A DNA stretch of 24,564 bases from an uncultured Clostridium sp. (lineage in GTDB: Bacteria; Bacillota; Clostridia; Lachnospirales; Lachnospiraceae). Below, in pieces: positions 16,089 through 24,514 of this stretch. The translations under genes were made by a program, and so were the position numbers. A model generated the notes under the pieces. It was not told where the DNA came from and did no database searches. It saw nothing but the letters and a program-made list of their open reading frames with translations. The stretch covers positions 1 through 24,564 of the forward strand of contig CABQJA010000009.1 in the NCBI GenBank assembly GCA_902464345.1, written 5' to 3'. Positions within the stretch are counted from its first letter, which is position 1. Every line of letters begins with the position of its first letter.

Positions 16089-17333
16089 ATGGAGAGTAAG
16101 GATCGTGAATTTCAGAAAGCAATCATTCGTATATTAATACTGATGGTGACGGGGCTGATAGTCTGGAATCTTGCAGTGTCAGTAACGAATCGCCGAATCG
16201 CGGCTATATATTATGAACGAATCTCAGCAATCTTTGGCGCAATTTCTACGTTTGACGCAATTTCTGCGCAATATCCGGATAAGGGGCATGGAGACTGGAT
16301 GCAGTATTTAAATGCAACCGGCAATGAAGAAGACGGAGAGGCATTCTTACATCAGTATGGCATCCTGCAGGGGGATATGCCAATCCTGCAGGCACAAACA
16401 GCCCAGAAACGGTTTCAGATAACAGGAACTCTGGTCTGGATCCTGATATGCATAGGAATTCTGCTGATCTTTATCTGTTATCAGAAGCAGCGCAATCGTA
16501 AGATACAGGAGCTGGTGGATTACATCCGTAAAATAGAGCATGGCATATACCGGATTGAGATAGAAGAAAATGATGAAGGGGAATTAAGCCGCTTACAGAA
16601 TGAACTCTATAAAATAACGGTCATGCTGCGGGAAAGTTCGGAGTTGGCCGGGCAGCAGAAAAAGGCACTTGCAGATTCTGTATCGGATATCTCCCATCAG
16701 TTAAAAACTCCGTTGACTTCCTGTCTGGTTCTGCTGGACAATCTGTCAGAGAGTGAGAATATGACGGAAGAGACAAGGAGAAGGTTTCTTTCGGAGATTA
16801 CCGGGCAGTTGACCTCAGTCAGCTGGCTGGTTCAGGTGCTTTTAAAATTATCCAGACTGGATGCCGGTGTAGTAGAGCTGAAGGAAGAAGAATTGTCTGT
16901 GTCTGCCCTGATCCGTGGTGCCGTAGAGAAGGTTGGTCTGTTGGCAGAGTGGAAACAGATCGATATACAGGTAATGGGCGAAGAGGAGCCATTTATTAAG
17001 GGAGATCGGCACTGGTTGGAGGAGGCTCTTGTTAATCTGATAAAAAATGCGATCGAACATAGCCCGGAAGACTCTGAAATCCGGATACAGGTGGAGGACA
17101 ATCAGGTGTACACCTGCATCCATGTCCGGGATTTCGGCAGCGGTATATCTTATGAGGATCAGAAGCATATCTTTGAACGGTTTTACAGAAGTGCGGATGC
17201 AGGGGAAGACAGTGTGGGAATCGGACTGGCACTTGCACAGGAGATCATGAAGCGTCAGAACGGATATCTGACGGTAGAGTCGGAGCCGGGACAAGGAACA
17301 ACTTTTTATATGAAATTTCTGAAATGTCACTGA
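16089..17333 (+). CDS. Membrane sensor histidine kinase
   Basis: 414-residue kinase, partner of the preceding regulator. TM1 is about 10-31 and TM2 about 111-131, with an extracytoplasmic sensor of about 80 residues between them. The HisKA domain has the phospho-accepting His203 in DISHQLKTPLT. The ATPase domain shows the N-box ending at Asn320 (LVNLIKNAIEHS), the G1 box DFGSG (348-352), an F-box (IFERFYR) and G2 (SVGIGLA). The real outer domain separates it from BceS-type intramembrane kinases, whose loop is a few residues. The signal is unknown. Confidence 0.94.
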   Translation: MESKDREFQKAIIRILILMVTGLIVWNLAVSVTNRRIAAIYYERISAIFGAISTFDAISAQYPDKGHGDWMQYLNATGNEEDGEAFLHQYGILQGDMPILQAQTAQKRFQITGTLVWILICIGILLIFICYQKQRNRKIQELVDYIRKIEHGIYRIEIEENDEGELSRLQNELYKITVMLRESSELAGQQKKALADSVSDISHQLKTPLTSCLVLLDNLSESENMTEETRRRFLSEITGQLTSVSWLVQVLLKLSRLDAGVVELKEEELSVSALIRGAVEKVGLLAEWKQIDIQVMGEEEPFIKGDRHWLEEALVNLIKNAIEHSPEDSEIRIQVEDNQVYTCIHVRDFGSGISYEDQKHIFERFYRSADAGEDSVGIGLALAQEIMKRQNGYLTVESEPGQGTTFYMKFLKCH

Positions 17334-17340
17334 AATGTCA
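17319..17340 (+). promoter_or_regulatory. Tandem 11-bp repeat ahead of the ABC genes: candidate response-regulator site
   Basis: CTGAAATGTCA occurs twice in direct succession (17319-17329, 17330-17340). Direct repeats with an 11-bp period, including TGTCA, are the layout bound by OmpR/PhoB-family regulators. The first copy lies in the last codons of the kinase gene, and the pair ends 49 nt before the ABC ATPase start. Function is inferred. Confidence 0.45.
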
Positions 17341-17389
17341 TTTTGCTTTGCTAAGGTAAAAGCAAATAACAGGAAAGGACAGAGAATAT

Positions 17390-18154
17390 ATGGAGATTTT
17401 ACGAACTGAACAGGTCAGAAAGGTATATGGAAAAGAAGAAAATCAGGTTGTAGCGGTAGATAATGTTTCATTCTCAGTGGAAAAAGGAGAATTCGTTGCC
17501 ATTGTCGGAAGCTCCGGCAGTGGCAAATCCACCCTGATGCATATGCTGGGTGGAGTGGACCGCCCGACCGGCGGAAAGGTTTTTATAGAAGGAGAAGACA
17601 TCTATCAGTTAAATGATGATAAGCTGGCTATTTTCCGGCGGAGGCAGGTGGGACTGATCTATCAGTTCTTCAATCTGGTTCCGGTATTAAATGTTGAGGA
17701 GAATATGACACTTCCGGTAGAGTTGGACGGAAGGAAGCCGGATATAGAGTTTTTAAATGAATTGACAGAAACTCTGGGCTTACAAAAGCGGCTGAATCAT
17801 CTGCCGAATGAATTATCCGGCGGACAGCAGCAGAGAGTAGCAATCGGGCGGGCACTGATGAACCGTCCGGCAATCCTGTTGGCGGATGAACCGACCGGAA
17901 ATCTGGATTCTAAGGCGAGTGCGGAGATTATGGAGCTGCTCAAGGTGTTCAATCGGAAGTATAAGCAGACTCTGATCATGATCACACATGATCTGGAGCT
18001 GGCCAAGCAGGCAGACCGGGTGCTGAATATGGAGGATGGCCGCCTGCAGGAGATCCATTGCTGGAATGAAGGATCCAGAAAGACTCCGGTTATGGAAGTG
18101 GCACAGAAGAATCCGGTATCTGTAGCTGCGGATGATGAGCAGGAAAGCAGGTGA
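17390..18154 (+). CDS. ABC transporter ATP-binding protein (MacB/LolD/FtsE type)
   Basis: 254-residue ATPase. Walker A GSSGSGKS (40-47), Q-loop Gln92, signature LSGGQ (142-146), Walker B ILLADEP with DEPTG at 166-170, and the switch His200. It powers the FtsX-type permease encoded next, whose start overlaps or abuts its stop. A charged tail of about 35 residues after the ATPase core is unusual in length and without a motif I know. AAAGGA lies 10 nt before the ATG. Transporters of this kind often handle antimicrobial peptides or lipoproteins in Firmicutes, and the substrate here is unknown. Confidence 0.94.
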   Translation: MEILRTEQVRKVYGKEENQVVAVDNVSFSVEKGEFVAIVGSSGSGKSTLMHMLGGVDRPTGGKVFIEGEDIYQLNDDKLAIFRRRQVGLIYQFFNLVPVLNVEENMTLPVELDGRKPDIEFLNELTETLGLQKRLNHLPNELSGGQQQRVAIGRALMNRPAILLADEPTGNLDSKASAEIMELLKVFNRKYKQTLIMITHDLELAKQADRVLNMEDGRLQEIHCWNEGSRKTPVMEVAQKNPVSVAADDEQESR

Positions 18155-18159
18155 TCGGA

Positions 18160-20772
18160 ATGAATGCATTAACGAAGATCACACTGCGGAATATTAAATT
18201 AAACCGGAAGCGTGCATGGGTGACTATCATCGGCATTATGCTTGCAACCGCACTGATCGTAGTGGTTGCGAATATGGCGGAGAGCTTCCGTTCCAGTATG
18301 GTGGAATATGAGAAGGCGCATAGCGGAGATTACCATTACTGTTTTTATGATGTGAATCCGGAGAATCTGAAATACTTTGAAGGGAACCGTAATATTGAGA
18401 AGCTCGGTTATAGTGTGGATCTGGGATATACAGAGCTTACAGGCAGCAGGAACGAAAAGAAGCCGTATCTGTATTTAAAGGCAATGGACGAATCTGCAAT
18501 GCAGGTTGCGAATGTGACATTGACAGAGGGCAGACTGCCGGAGAACGATCATGAGATCGTTATATCTGACAGTATCCGTACCAATGGCGGAGTAGAATAC
18601 CGGGTCGGAGACACGATCCGGCTTACAAACAGCAATCGGGAAGATGCGAAGGGCAATGAGGAAGATCAGTCCTGCGAGTATATGGAAGGGGAACAGCTGA
18701 CAGATTCCGGGAAGGCTGCCGGAGAGTATACGGTCGTGGGGATTATGGAGCGTCTGATGCGAAGTCAGGAGCCGTATTATGCACCGGGCTATACTGTGAT
18801 CACAAGAATTACGGATGTTACACAATACTCAGATATTACTGTTTATGCGTCTTATACAAAGGCCGGACTGAAGCGGCGGGAGGAAGTAACTGCAGGACTT
18901 TTAAAGCTTTCGCCGGAGATATATCAGAAATATCAGAACGGAGAACCGTTAAATGAAGAAGAACAACAGCAGTTGGAAGAATCGCAGAAGATTGCATCCT
19001 ATGTGACCTGTAATATCTGGTTGTTAAAATATCAGATGATGTTATTCTCTGACGAAAGTCTGAAAATGTTATATTCCATGGCAGGAATTGCGATTGTGAT
19101 CATCATTGTGACCAGTGTGTTCTGCATCCGGAACAGCTTTGTGATTTCACTGACAGAGAAGCTGCATCTGTATGGAATGTTGTCATCCATCGGTGCGACC
19201 GGAAAACAGAGGAAGAAATTAATCTACGGAGAGGCATTGATCCTGGGTGCGGTTGGAATCCCGCTCGGAATCCTTCTGGGTCTGCTTGCCGGATGGCTGG
19301 TGGTAAAGGGAACCGGACATCTGATGCAGAGCAGCCTACAGGTGACACTTGCCTATGTCATATCCTGGCCGGCAATTCTGGTTAGTATAGTACTGGCAGT
19401 TATTACGATTCTTCTCTCTGCCGGACAGTCGGCCGGAAAAGCAGCAAAGATCTCACCGATTCAGGCAATTCGCGGAAATGATACGGTCCGTATCTCCAGA
19501 AAAGAGATCCGGATGCCGAGATGGATGTCACGATGGTTTGGAATTGGCGGAACCATTGCGTATAAGAATTTAAAACGGGCGAGAGTCAAATATCGGACAA
19601 CGATCATTTCCATCGTGGTCAGTGTAGCAGTCTTTATCGGAATGTCGAGTTTCATGGGGATGGCAATGGAGATTACCAATATCTATTATGCGGAGAACAG
19701 TTACCAGCTGATCGTCGAAATGGATGGCAAGGATCGGATGGAGGATGCCGGAAGGATTCTGGAACTGGATGGTGTCAATCAGGCTGAAATCTGTCAGACA
19801 GGAGATATTTCCGTGCCGGTAGATGAAGTGAAATACAGTGAACTGTATCAGACTCTGATGGGGAATACAGAAGGGGAAGAGGAACAGACAGATGAAACCT
19901 TCATCTTAGTGGCTTTAAATCCGGAAGCCTTTCGGGCATATGCCGAAAAGCTTGGATGTACTGTGAATGCCGGAGACAATCAGGCAATACTGATCTCGGA
20001 TGCGACGTGGGCGGTAGTGAAGGATGGAAAAGAGAAATATGTGACCGGTGAATTGTATGATTATCAGGCGGGAGATGTGATCCAGGGCATTACGCAGATG
20101 ACAGAACAGCCGATTTCCATGCGCATCATAAAGTCAACGACGGAACGGCCAATGTCGGTTGAAAATGTGAAGGGACTTGGACTGCTTGTGACCAGTAATG
20201 CATGGCTGACAGATTACAACAAGGAATTCCATGATACACTGGATGTGTATATTAACTGCGACGATCCGGACGGATTGCAGAATATAATTGAAGATGATAT
20301 GGACCTTGCCAATTACAGTGTCAGCAACCTGAAGCAGAACTATGAAGCATCAAAGTCCCTGTTTACATTGATCGGTGTGTTCCTGTACGGATTCATTATT
20401 GTGATTGCCCTGATCGGAATTACGAATATTTTTAATACGATAACGACCAACATGGAGCTTCGTTCCAGAGAGTTTGCAACGCTGAAATCCATTGGAATGA
20501 CCCGGAAGGAATTCCGGCGGGTGATCTGGCTGGAAAGCTTATTTTACGGTGTGAAGTCCCTGCTGATCGGAATTCCGGCGGGTATATTGCTTTCAGTAGG
20601 CTTCCATATGGCAATGGGAACGAATCTGGAGACTGCATACCATCTTCCGTGGACAGGTATCCTGATTTCTATCGGAGCTGTATTTGTTCTGCTCTTTGGA
20701 ATCATGCGTTACTCCATGGGACGGATCAACCGTAAAAATATAATAGAAACGATTCAAAGTGAGAATATATAA
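18160..20772 (+). CDS. Large FtsX-type ABC transporter permease
   Basis: 870-residue permease with two FtsX/MacB-type domains. TM1 is about 20-38, followed by a large extracytoplasmic region (about 40-300). The first FtsX domain (about 305-450, three helices) has the ELYGMLSSIGATGKQ-like segment and ends SPIQAIRGND. TM5 is near 480-505, a second outer region covers about 505-730, and the second FtsX domain (about 730-860) contains EFATLKSIGMTRKEF. I prefer ATG 18160 because AGGTGATC, complementary to the 16S 3' end, lies at ideal distance. A GTG at 18151 would add three residues and overlap the ATPase stop. It pairs with the ATPase and is probably controlled by the kinase and regulator upstream. 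The exported substrate is unknown. Confidence 0.93.
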   Translation: MNALTKITLRNIKLNRKRAWVTIIGIMLATALIVVVANMAESFRSSMVEYEKAHSGDYHYCFYDVNPENLKYFEGNRNIEKLGYSVDLGYTELTGSRNEKKPYLYLKAMDESAMQVANVTLTEGRLPENDHEIVISDSIRTNGGVEYRVGDTIRLTNSNREDAKGNEEDQSCEYMEGEQLTDSGKAAGEYTVVGIMERLMRSQEPYYAPGYTVITRITDVTQYSDITVYASYTKAGLKRREEVTAGLLKLSPEIYQKYQNGEPLNEEEQQQLEESQKIASYVTCNIWLLKYQMMLFSDESLKMLYSMAGIAIVIIIVTSVFCIRNSFVISLTEKLHLYGMLSSIGATGKQRKKLIYGEALILGAVGIPLGILLGLLAGWLVVKGTGHLMQSSLQVTLAYVISWPAILVSIVLAVITILLSAGQSAGKAAKISPIQAIRGNDTVRISRKEIRMPRWMSRWFGIGGTIAYKNLKRARVKYRTTIISIVVSVAVFIGMSSFMGMAMEITNIYYAENSYQLIVEMDGKDRMEDAGRILELDGVNQAEICQTGDISVPVDEVKYSELYQTLMGNTEGEEEQTDETFILVALNPEAFRAYAEKLGCTVNAGDNQAILISDATWAVVKDGKEKYVTGELYDYQAGDVIQGITQMTEQPISMRIIKSTTERPMSVENVKGLGLLVTSNAWLTDYNKEFHDTLDVYINCDDPDGLQNIIEDDMDLANYSVSNLKQNYEASKSLFTLIGVFLYGFIIVIALIGITNIFNTITTNMELRSREFATLKSIGMTRKEFRRVIWLESLFYGVKSLLIGIPAGILLSVGFHMAMGTNLETAYHLPWTGILISIGAVFVLLFGIMRYSMGRINRKNIIETIQSENI

Positions 20773-20784
20773 ATGCCTTCTTTG

Positions 20785-20813
20785 TTGATTTCTCCATAGA
20801 TTATTGCTACAAT
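20785..20813 (+). promoter_or_regulatory. Promoter of the rnz operon
   Basis: TTGATT (20785-20790), a 17-nt spacer and TACAAT (20808-20813) preceded by TGC, an extended -10. It lies in the 72-nt gap after the permease gene and 31 nt before rnz. Confidence 0.65.
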
Positions 20814-20844
20814 GAGGACAGAATTTAAGAAGTGAGGAATCAGA

Positions 20845-21756
20845 ATGATAGATGTATGCTTACTGGGAACCGGAGGCATGATGCCATTACCACAGAGAGC
20901 GTTGACGGCACTGATGGTGCGGTATAACGGAACCAGTATATTAATTGACTGTGGAGAAGGCACACAGGTCGCAGTAAAGAAATGTGGATGGAGCTTCAAG
21001 CCGATCGATGCGATCTGTTTTACACATTACCATGCGGATCATATCAGCGGTCTTCCGGGACTGTTGTTAACATTGGGAAACGCAGAGCGGACAGAACCGT
21101 TGCTGATGATAGGACCGAAGCGGTTGGAGAAAGTAGTGACGGCCCTTCGTACGATCGCACCGGAACTTCCGTTCCCGATTGTGTTTCATGAGTTGCAGGA
21201 GACGGAGGAATGCATGGATATCCATGGACTGAAGCTGACAGCATTCCGAGTGAATCATAATGTAACCTGTTACGGATATTCTCTGGAGCTGAACCGGGCC
21301 GGCAGATTTGAGGTGGAGAAGGCGCGGACCAATCAGGTTCCGATGAGCTGCTGGAGTCCGTTGCAGAAGCAGGAATCTGTCGTATATGAGGGCGTGACCT
21401 ACACGCAGGATATGGTGCTCGGAGAGACGAGAAAGGGTCTGAAGTTAACATACTGCACAGACACCCGACCGACCGAATCGATTGTGAGAAATGCAGCCCA
21501 TTCCGATCTGTTCATCTGCGAAGGCATGTACGGAGAGGACGGCAAAGAGGCAAAAGCCAGAGAATACAAGCATATGACGATGTATGAGGCGGCAGAGATC
21601 GCGAAGCAGGCGGATGTAAAAGAGATGTGGCTGACACATTACAGCCCGTCTCTGGTACATCCGGAACAGTTTGAATCAAAGGTAAAACAAGTCTTTTCGA
21701 ATACAATCATCAGCCGGGACGGCAGAGTATGTGAGTTAAAGTTTGAGGAAGAATAG
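20845..21756 (+). CDS. rnz: Ribonuclease Z (tRNA 3' processing)
   Basis: 303-residue metallo-beta-lactamase-fold endonuclease that trims the 3' trailer of tRNA precursors. The zinc site is THYHADH (His61, His63, Asp65, His66). The later conserved segments are RVNHNVTCYGYSLE, LTYCTDTRP and the C-terminal THYSPS. The bound-metal motif is HYHADH rather than the common HLHGDH, a mild variant that still keeps all ligands. Length is normal for the bacterial form. A ribosome binding site GTGAGGAA precedes the ATG. The neighbouring tRNA and t6A genes fit a tRNA theme. Confidence 0.92.
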   Translation: MIDVCLLGTGGMMPLPQRALTALMVRYNGTSILIDCGEGTQVAVKKCGWSFKPIDAICFTHYHADHISGLPGLLLTLGNAERTEPLLMIGPKRLEKVVTALRTIAPELPFPIVFHELQETEECMDIHGLKLTAFRVNHNVTCYGYSLELNRAGRFEVEKARTNQVPMSCWSPLQKQESVVYEGVTYTQDMVLGETRKGLKLTYCTDTRPTESIVRNAAHSDLFICEGMYGEDGKEAKAREYKHMTMYEAAEIAKQADVKEMWLTHYSPSLVHPEQFESKVKQVFSNTIISRDGRVCELKFEEE

Positions 21757-21768
21757 GAGGCGTTGTTT

Positions 21769-22410
21769 ATGGAAGAGAAGGATACAAAGACTCCCGGAAA
21801 ATCAGAAAAGAGCGGACTGGTACGGTTTATTATATTAGCGGTACTGGCGGTACTGATCGTGGCAGCATTATATCTGCGGCTGACCAATCGGACGCCGAAC
21901 AGCAGCCAGAAGGCGGATGAACAGATGAATGAGGTGCAGACACTGAAAATGTATGATCTGGATAATCAATATCCGAAGACTGCCAGAGATGTGGCAAAGC
22001 TGCACTGCCGATTCCTGAAATCATTGTATAACGAGGAACTGGAAAAGGAAGATATACAAACCCTGAATGAACAGGTACGCAAGCTGTTTTCTGCGGATCT
22101 GTTGGCAGAGAATCCGGAGGAAACGCAGATGGAAGCTCTGACAACCGATATTAATAAATTCCATGCGGACGGACGCACCTTTATCAGTTATGAAGTGGAT
22201 TCGGAAAATAATGTCCTGTACACCACGACCAATGGAAAAGACTATGCAATGTTTTATGTGAATTGCAAGCTTCGTGAGAATGGAAAGACGAAGGATATTC
22301 AGGAGCAGTATCTTCTGGTGAAAGAGAATGATCTCTGGAAGATCCAGGGATGGCAGGAGATAGCGACCGATGGAGCCGATGATACGGCATCCGAAAGCGA
22401 GAGTAAATAG
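21769..22410 (+). CDS. Single-pass membrane protein of unknown function
   Basis: 213-residue protein with a lysine-rich cytoplasmic head, one membrane helix (about 18-36) and an extracytoplasmic domain of about 175 residues. That domain has a C-terminal strand-rich part (FISYEVDSENNVLYTT, YAMFYVNCKLRENG, LLVKENDLWKIQGWQ) that recalls NTF2-like folds. This is a weak impression. AGGAGG sits 8 nt before ATG 21769. An in-frame TTG at 21763 is too close to that site. The gene lies between rnz and tsaD in one orientation and may be a conserved neighbour in this family of bacteria. No function can be stated. Confidence 0.8.
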   Translation: MEEKDTKTPGKSEKSGLVRFIILAVLAVLIVAALYLRLTNRTPNSSQKADEQMNEVQTLKMYDLDNQYPKTARDVAKLHCRFLKSLYNEELEKEDIQTLNEQVRKLFSADLLAENPEETQMEALTTDINKFHADGRTFISYEVDSENNVLYTTTNGKDYAMFYVNCKLRENGKTKDIQEQYLLVKENDLWKIQGWQEIATDGADDTASESESK

Positions 22411-22432
22411 CATTCGAAAATAAGAGTAAATA
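22387..22432 (+). repeat. Imperfect 23-bp tandem duplication across a stop codon
   Basis: Copy one (22387-22409) and copy two (22410-22432) match at 19 of 23 positions and share the terminal GAGTAAATA. The first copy encodes the last residues of the upstream gene and supplies most of its stop codon. The unit is not a multiple of three. Confidence 0.8.
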
Positions 22433-22515
22433 ATAATGGTCAGATAAAATGCTGTTCGGATGCGAACGGGCAGTACAGACAGTAAAGCGAGAGACAGTAA
22501 GGGGATAACGATCAA

Positions 22516-23538
22516 ATGAACGAAGAAATTAAAATATTGGCAATAGAGTCATCCTGTGATGAAACAGCCGCAGCAGTAGTGGTGAACGGAAGAGATGTGC
22601 GGTCGAATATTATATCATCGCAGATCGCACTGCATACCCTGTATGGAGGTGTTGTACCGGAAATAGCATCCAGAAAGCATGTGGAGAACATCAATTATGT
22701 AATTCAGGAGGCACTGGATACCGCACAGATGACGCTGGATGATATGGATGCGATTGCAGTCACCTATGGACCGGGGCTGGTAGGTGCCTTGCTGGTCGGT
22801 GTGGCAGAGGCAAAGGCGATCAGCTATGCGAAGCATCTTCCGCTGATCGGAGTTCATCATATTGAAGGACATATTTCAGCTAATTATATAGAAAATAAGG
22901 ATCTGGAACCACCATATATTTGTCTGGTGGTATCGGGTGGACATTCCCATCTGGTAAAGGTATTGGATTATGGAGAGTATCAGGTACTTGGAAGAACCAG
23001 AGATGATGCTGCCGGTGAGGCATTTGATAAGGTGGCACGGGCAATCGGACTGGGGTATCCGGGTGGCCCGAAGATCGATAAGGCAGCAAAGGAAGGGAAC
23101 CCGCAGGCAATCTCTTTCCCAAGAGCCAGCATTGCAGATCATCCATATGATTTCAGCTTCAGTGGTCTGAAGTCGGCGGTATTGAATTATCTGAACCAAT
23201 GCGAAATGAAGGGAGAAAGCTATAATCAGGCAGATGTTGCGGCATCCTTCCAGCAGGCGGTAGTAGACGTACTGACGGATCATGCCATGATGGCAATGCA
23301 GGAGTCCGGTATGAAGAAGCTGGCAATTGCAGGTGGTGTTGCATCCAATACAGCCTTGCGAAAGGCAATGCAGGAGAAATGTGCAGCGAATGGCATTACA
23401 TTCTATTCACCATCGCCGATTTTGTGTACCGACAATGCAGCGATGATCGGAGCAGCCGGTTATTATGAGTATTTAAAAGGAGTACGTTCTGGTTTGGATT
23501 TAAATGCAGTGCCGAACCTGAAGCTGGGAGAACGGTAA
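22516..23538 (+). CDS. tsaD: tRNA t6A threonylcarbamoyltransferase TsaD
   Basis: 340-residue catalytic subunit of the t6A complex, transferring the threonylcarbamoyl group to A37 of tRNA with TsaB and TsaE. It opens ILAIESSCDETAAAVV, the family hallmark. The metal-binding HxxxH is His115 and His119 in HHIEGHI, with SGGHS at 140-144 and the ASKHA-type GGVASNTALR near the end. Length is normal. AAGGGG lies about 11 nt before the ATG, a slightly long spacing. The 105-nt gap before it holds a duplication, a GTTCG/CGAAC hairpin and a repeated GACAGTAA. tsaE and tsaB lie far upstream. Confidence 0.97.
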   Translation: MNEEIKILAIESSCDETAAAVVVNGRDVRSNIISSQIALHTLYGGVVPEIASRKHVENINYVIQEALDTAQMTLDDMDAIAVTYGPGLVGALLVGVAEAKAISYAKHLPLIGVHHIEGHISANYIENKDLEPPYICLVVSGGHSHLVKVLDYGEYQVLGRTRDDAAGEAFDKVARAIGLGYPGGPKIDKAAKEGNPQAISFPRASIADHPYDFSFSGLKSAVLNYLNQCEMKGESYNQADVAASFQQAVVDVLTDHAMMAMQESGMKKLAIAGGVASNTALRKAMQEKCAANGITFYSPSPILCTDNAAMIGAAGYYEYLKGVRSGLDLNAVPNLKLGER

Positions 23539-23587
23539 TTGCCACCGGCGAATCGTAAAGCAGTTGAAACGACGAGACTACGAGGAA

Positions 23588-23707
23588 ATGGGAAGTAGCA
23601 GACGTGGCAGATATAACAGAGACAATAGAGGTAACAGGGGCAATAGAATCAACAGAGATAGTGGAAACAGCAGGAACAGTAGAAATAGTAAGGACGGGTA
23701 TGAGTGA
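23588..23707 (+). CDS. Possible Arg/Asn-rich small ORF overlapping the ispD start
   Basis: 39 codons from ATG 23588 to TGA 23707, beginning MGSSRRGRYNRDNRG and continuing with (N/S)R(G/D/N)-type triplets to SKDGYE. The stop overlaps the ispD start (ATG 23700) by 8 nt, as in coupled genes. GAGG lies only 2 nt before the ATG, too close, so a TTG at 23564 (adding KRRDYEE) is the other option. It may be real or a by-product of the repeat. Low confidence. Confidence 0.25.
   Translation: MGSSRRGRYNRDNRGNRGNRINRDSGNSRNSRNSKDGYE
23615..23695 (+). repeat. Purine-rich tract with 9-nt period before ispD
   Basis: Nine successive 9-nt units run from AACAGAGAC through AATAGAGGT to AGTAAGGAC. The tract is open in two + frames: a frame rich in Asn, Arg, Ser and Gly, and the frame leading into ispD. 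It looks like expanded simple sequence. See the finding on ispD's start. Confidence 0.75.
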
Positions 23708-24392
23708 ACAGATAACAGCAATTGTACTGGCAGCAGGCCAGGGACGCAGAATGCACAGTAAGGTACAGAAGCAGTTTCTTTTATTGGAGGAGAAACCGGT
23801 TCTGTATTATTCGTTGAAATGTTTTCAGGATAGTGAGGACGTAGAGCGTATCATTCTGGTGACAGGCGGGAATGAGATTGCTTATTGCAGAGAGCAGATC
23901 GTAGAGAAATATGGATTTCATAAGGTGACGGATATTGTGGCCGGTGGTGCGGAACGGTATGATTCCGTAGAGCAGGGGCTGAGCCGGATTGAAGACGGTA
24001 TTGTGCTGATTCATGACGGGGCACGGCCGTTTGTGACTCAGAGGATGATTCGGGACTCGATTCAGACAGCGAAGGAATATGGTGCCTGCACAGTCGGAAT
24101 GCCGGTAAAGGATACGATCAAGGTAGTAGATTCCGATGGATACGGAATTGATACACCGGATCGTAAGACCCTGTGGCAGATTCAGACGCCACAGACCTTC
24201 CGGGTGCCACTGATCAAGCAGGCATATCGTGCTATGCGGCAATCATCAGCCGGAAATATTACGGATGATACAATGCTGGTGGAACAGTATTGTAATACAA
24301 GGGTAAAGGTGATTGAAGGGGACTATCGGAATATCAAGATCACAACGCCGGAGGATATGACACTGGCGGCAAGCATCCAAAAAAGGCAATGA
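23700..24392 (+). CDS. ispD: 2-C-methyl-D-erythritol 4-phosphate cytidylyltransferase
   Basis: 230-residue enzyme of the MEP isoprenoid pathway that joins CTP to MEP, making CDP-methylerythritol. The nucleotide-binding LAAGQGRRM lies at residues 10-18, followed by K-x-x-K-Q (KVQKQF), the HDGARPF stretch, WQIQTPQTF and the C-terminal GDYRNIKITTPEDM. Length from ATG 23700 is the family norm. An in-frame GTG at 23604 would add a 32-residue Thr/Glu/Ile/Val-rich tail translated from a simple repeat. I prefer 23700, which has AAGGA 5 nt upstream. No clear terminator follows, only A-rich DNA before the tRNA promoter. Confidence 0.93.
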   Translation: MSEQITAIVLAAGQGRRMHSKVQKQFLLLEEKPVLYYSLKCFQDSEDVERIILVTGGNEIAYCREQIVEKYGFHKVTDIVAGGAERYDSVEQGLSRIEDGIVLIHDGARPFVTQRMIRDSIQTAKEYGACTVGMPVKDTIKVVDSDGYGIDTPDRKTLWQIQTPQTFRVPLIKQAYRAMRQSSAGNITDDTMLVEQYCNTRVKVIEGDYRNIKITTPEDMTLAASIQKRQ

Positions 24393-24422
24393 AATTAAAA
24401 TAAAAAAAACTTAAAAAAGTGG

Positions 24423-24451
24423 TTGACATTATAAAGATCAGGTGATATTAT
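24423..24451 (+). promoter_or_regulatory. Near-consensus promoter of tRNA-Ser
   Basis: TTGACA (24423-24428), a 17-nt spacer and TATTAT (24446-24451) preceded by TGA, an extended -10. Such strength is usual for tRNA genes. The predicted start near 24458 begins a 7-bp hairpin (24458-24464 with 24484-24490). Confidence 0.85.
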
Positions 24452-24514
24452 TATCAATGTCGCTGACGGAGAGTAACTTAGAAAGCGACAGGAAATAAGC
24501 ATAATTTCATATAT

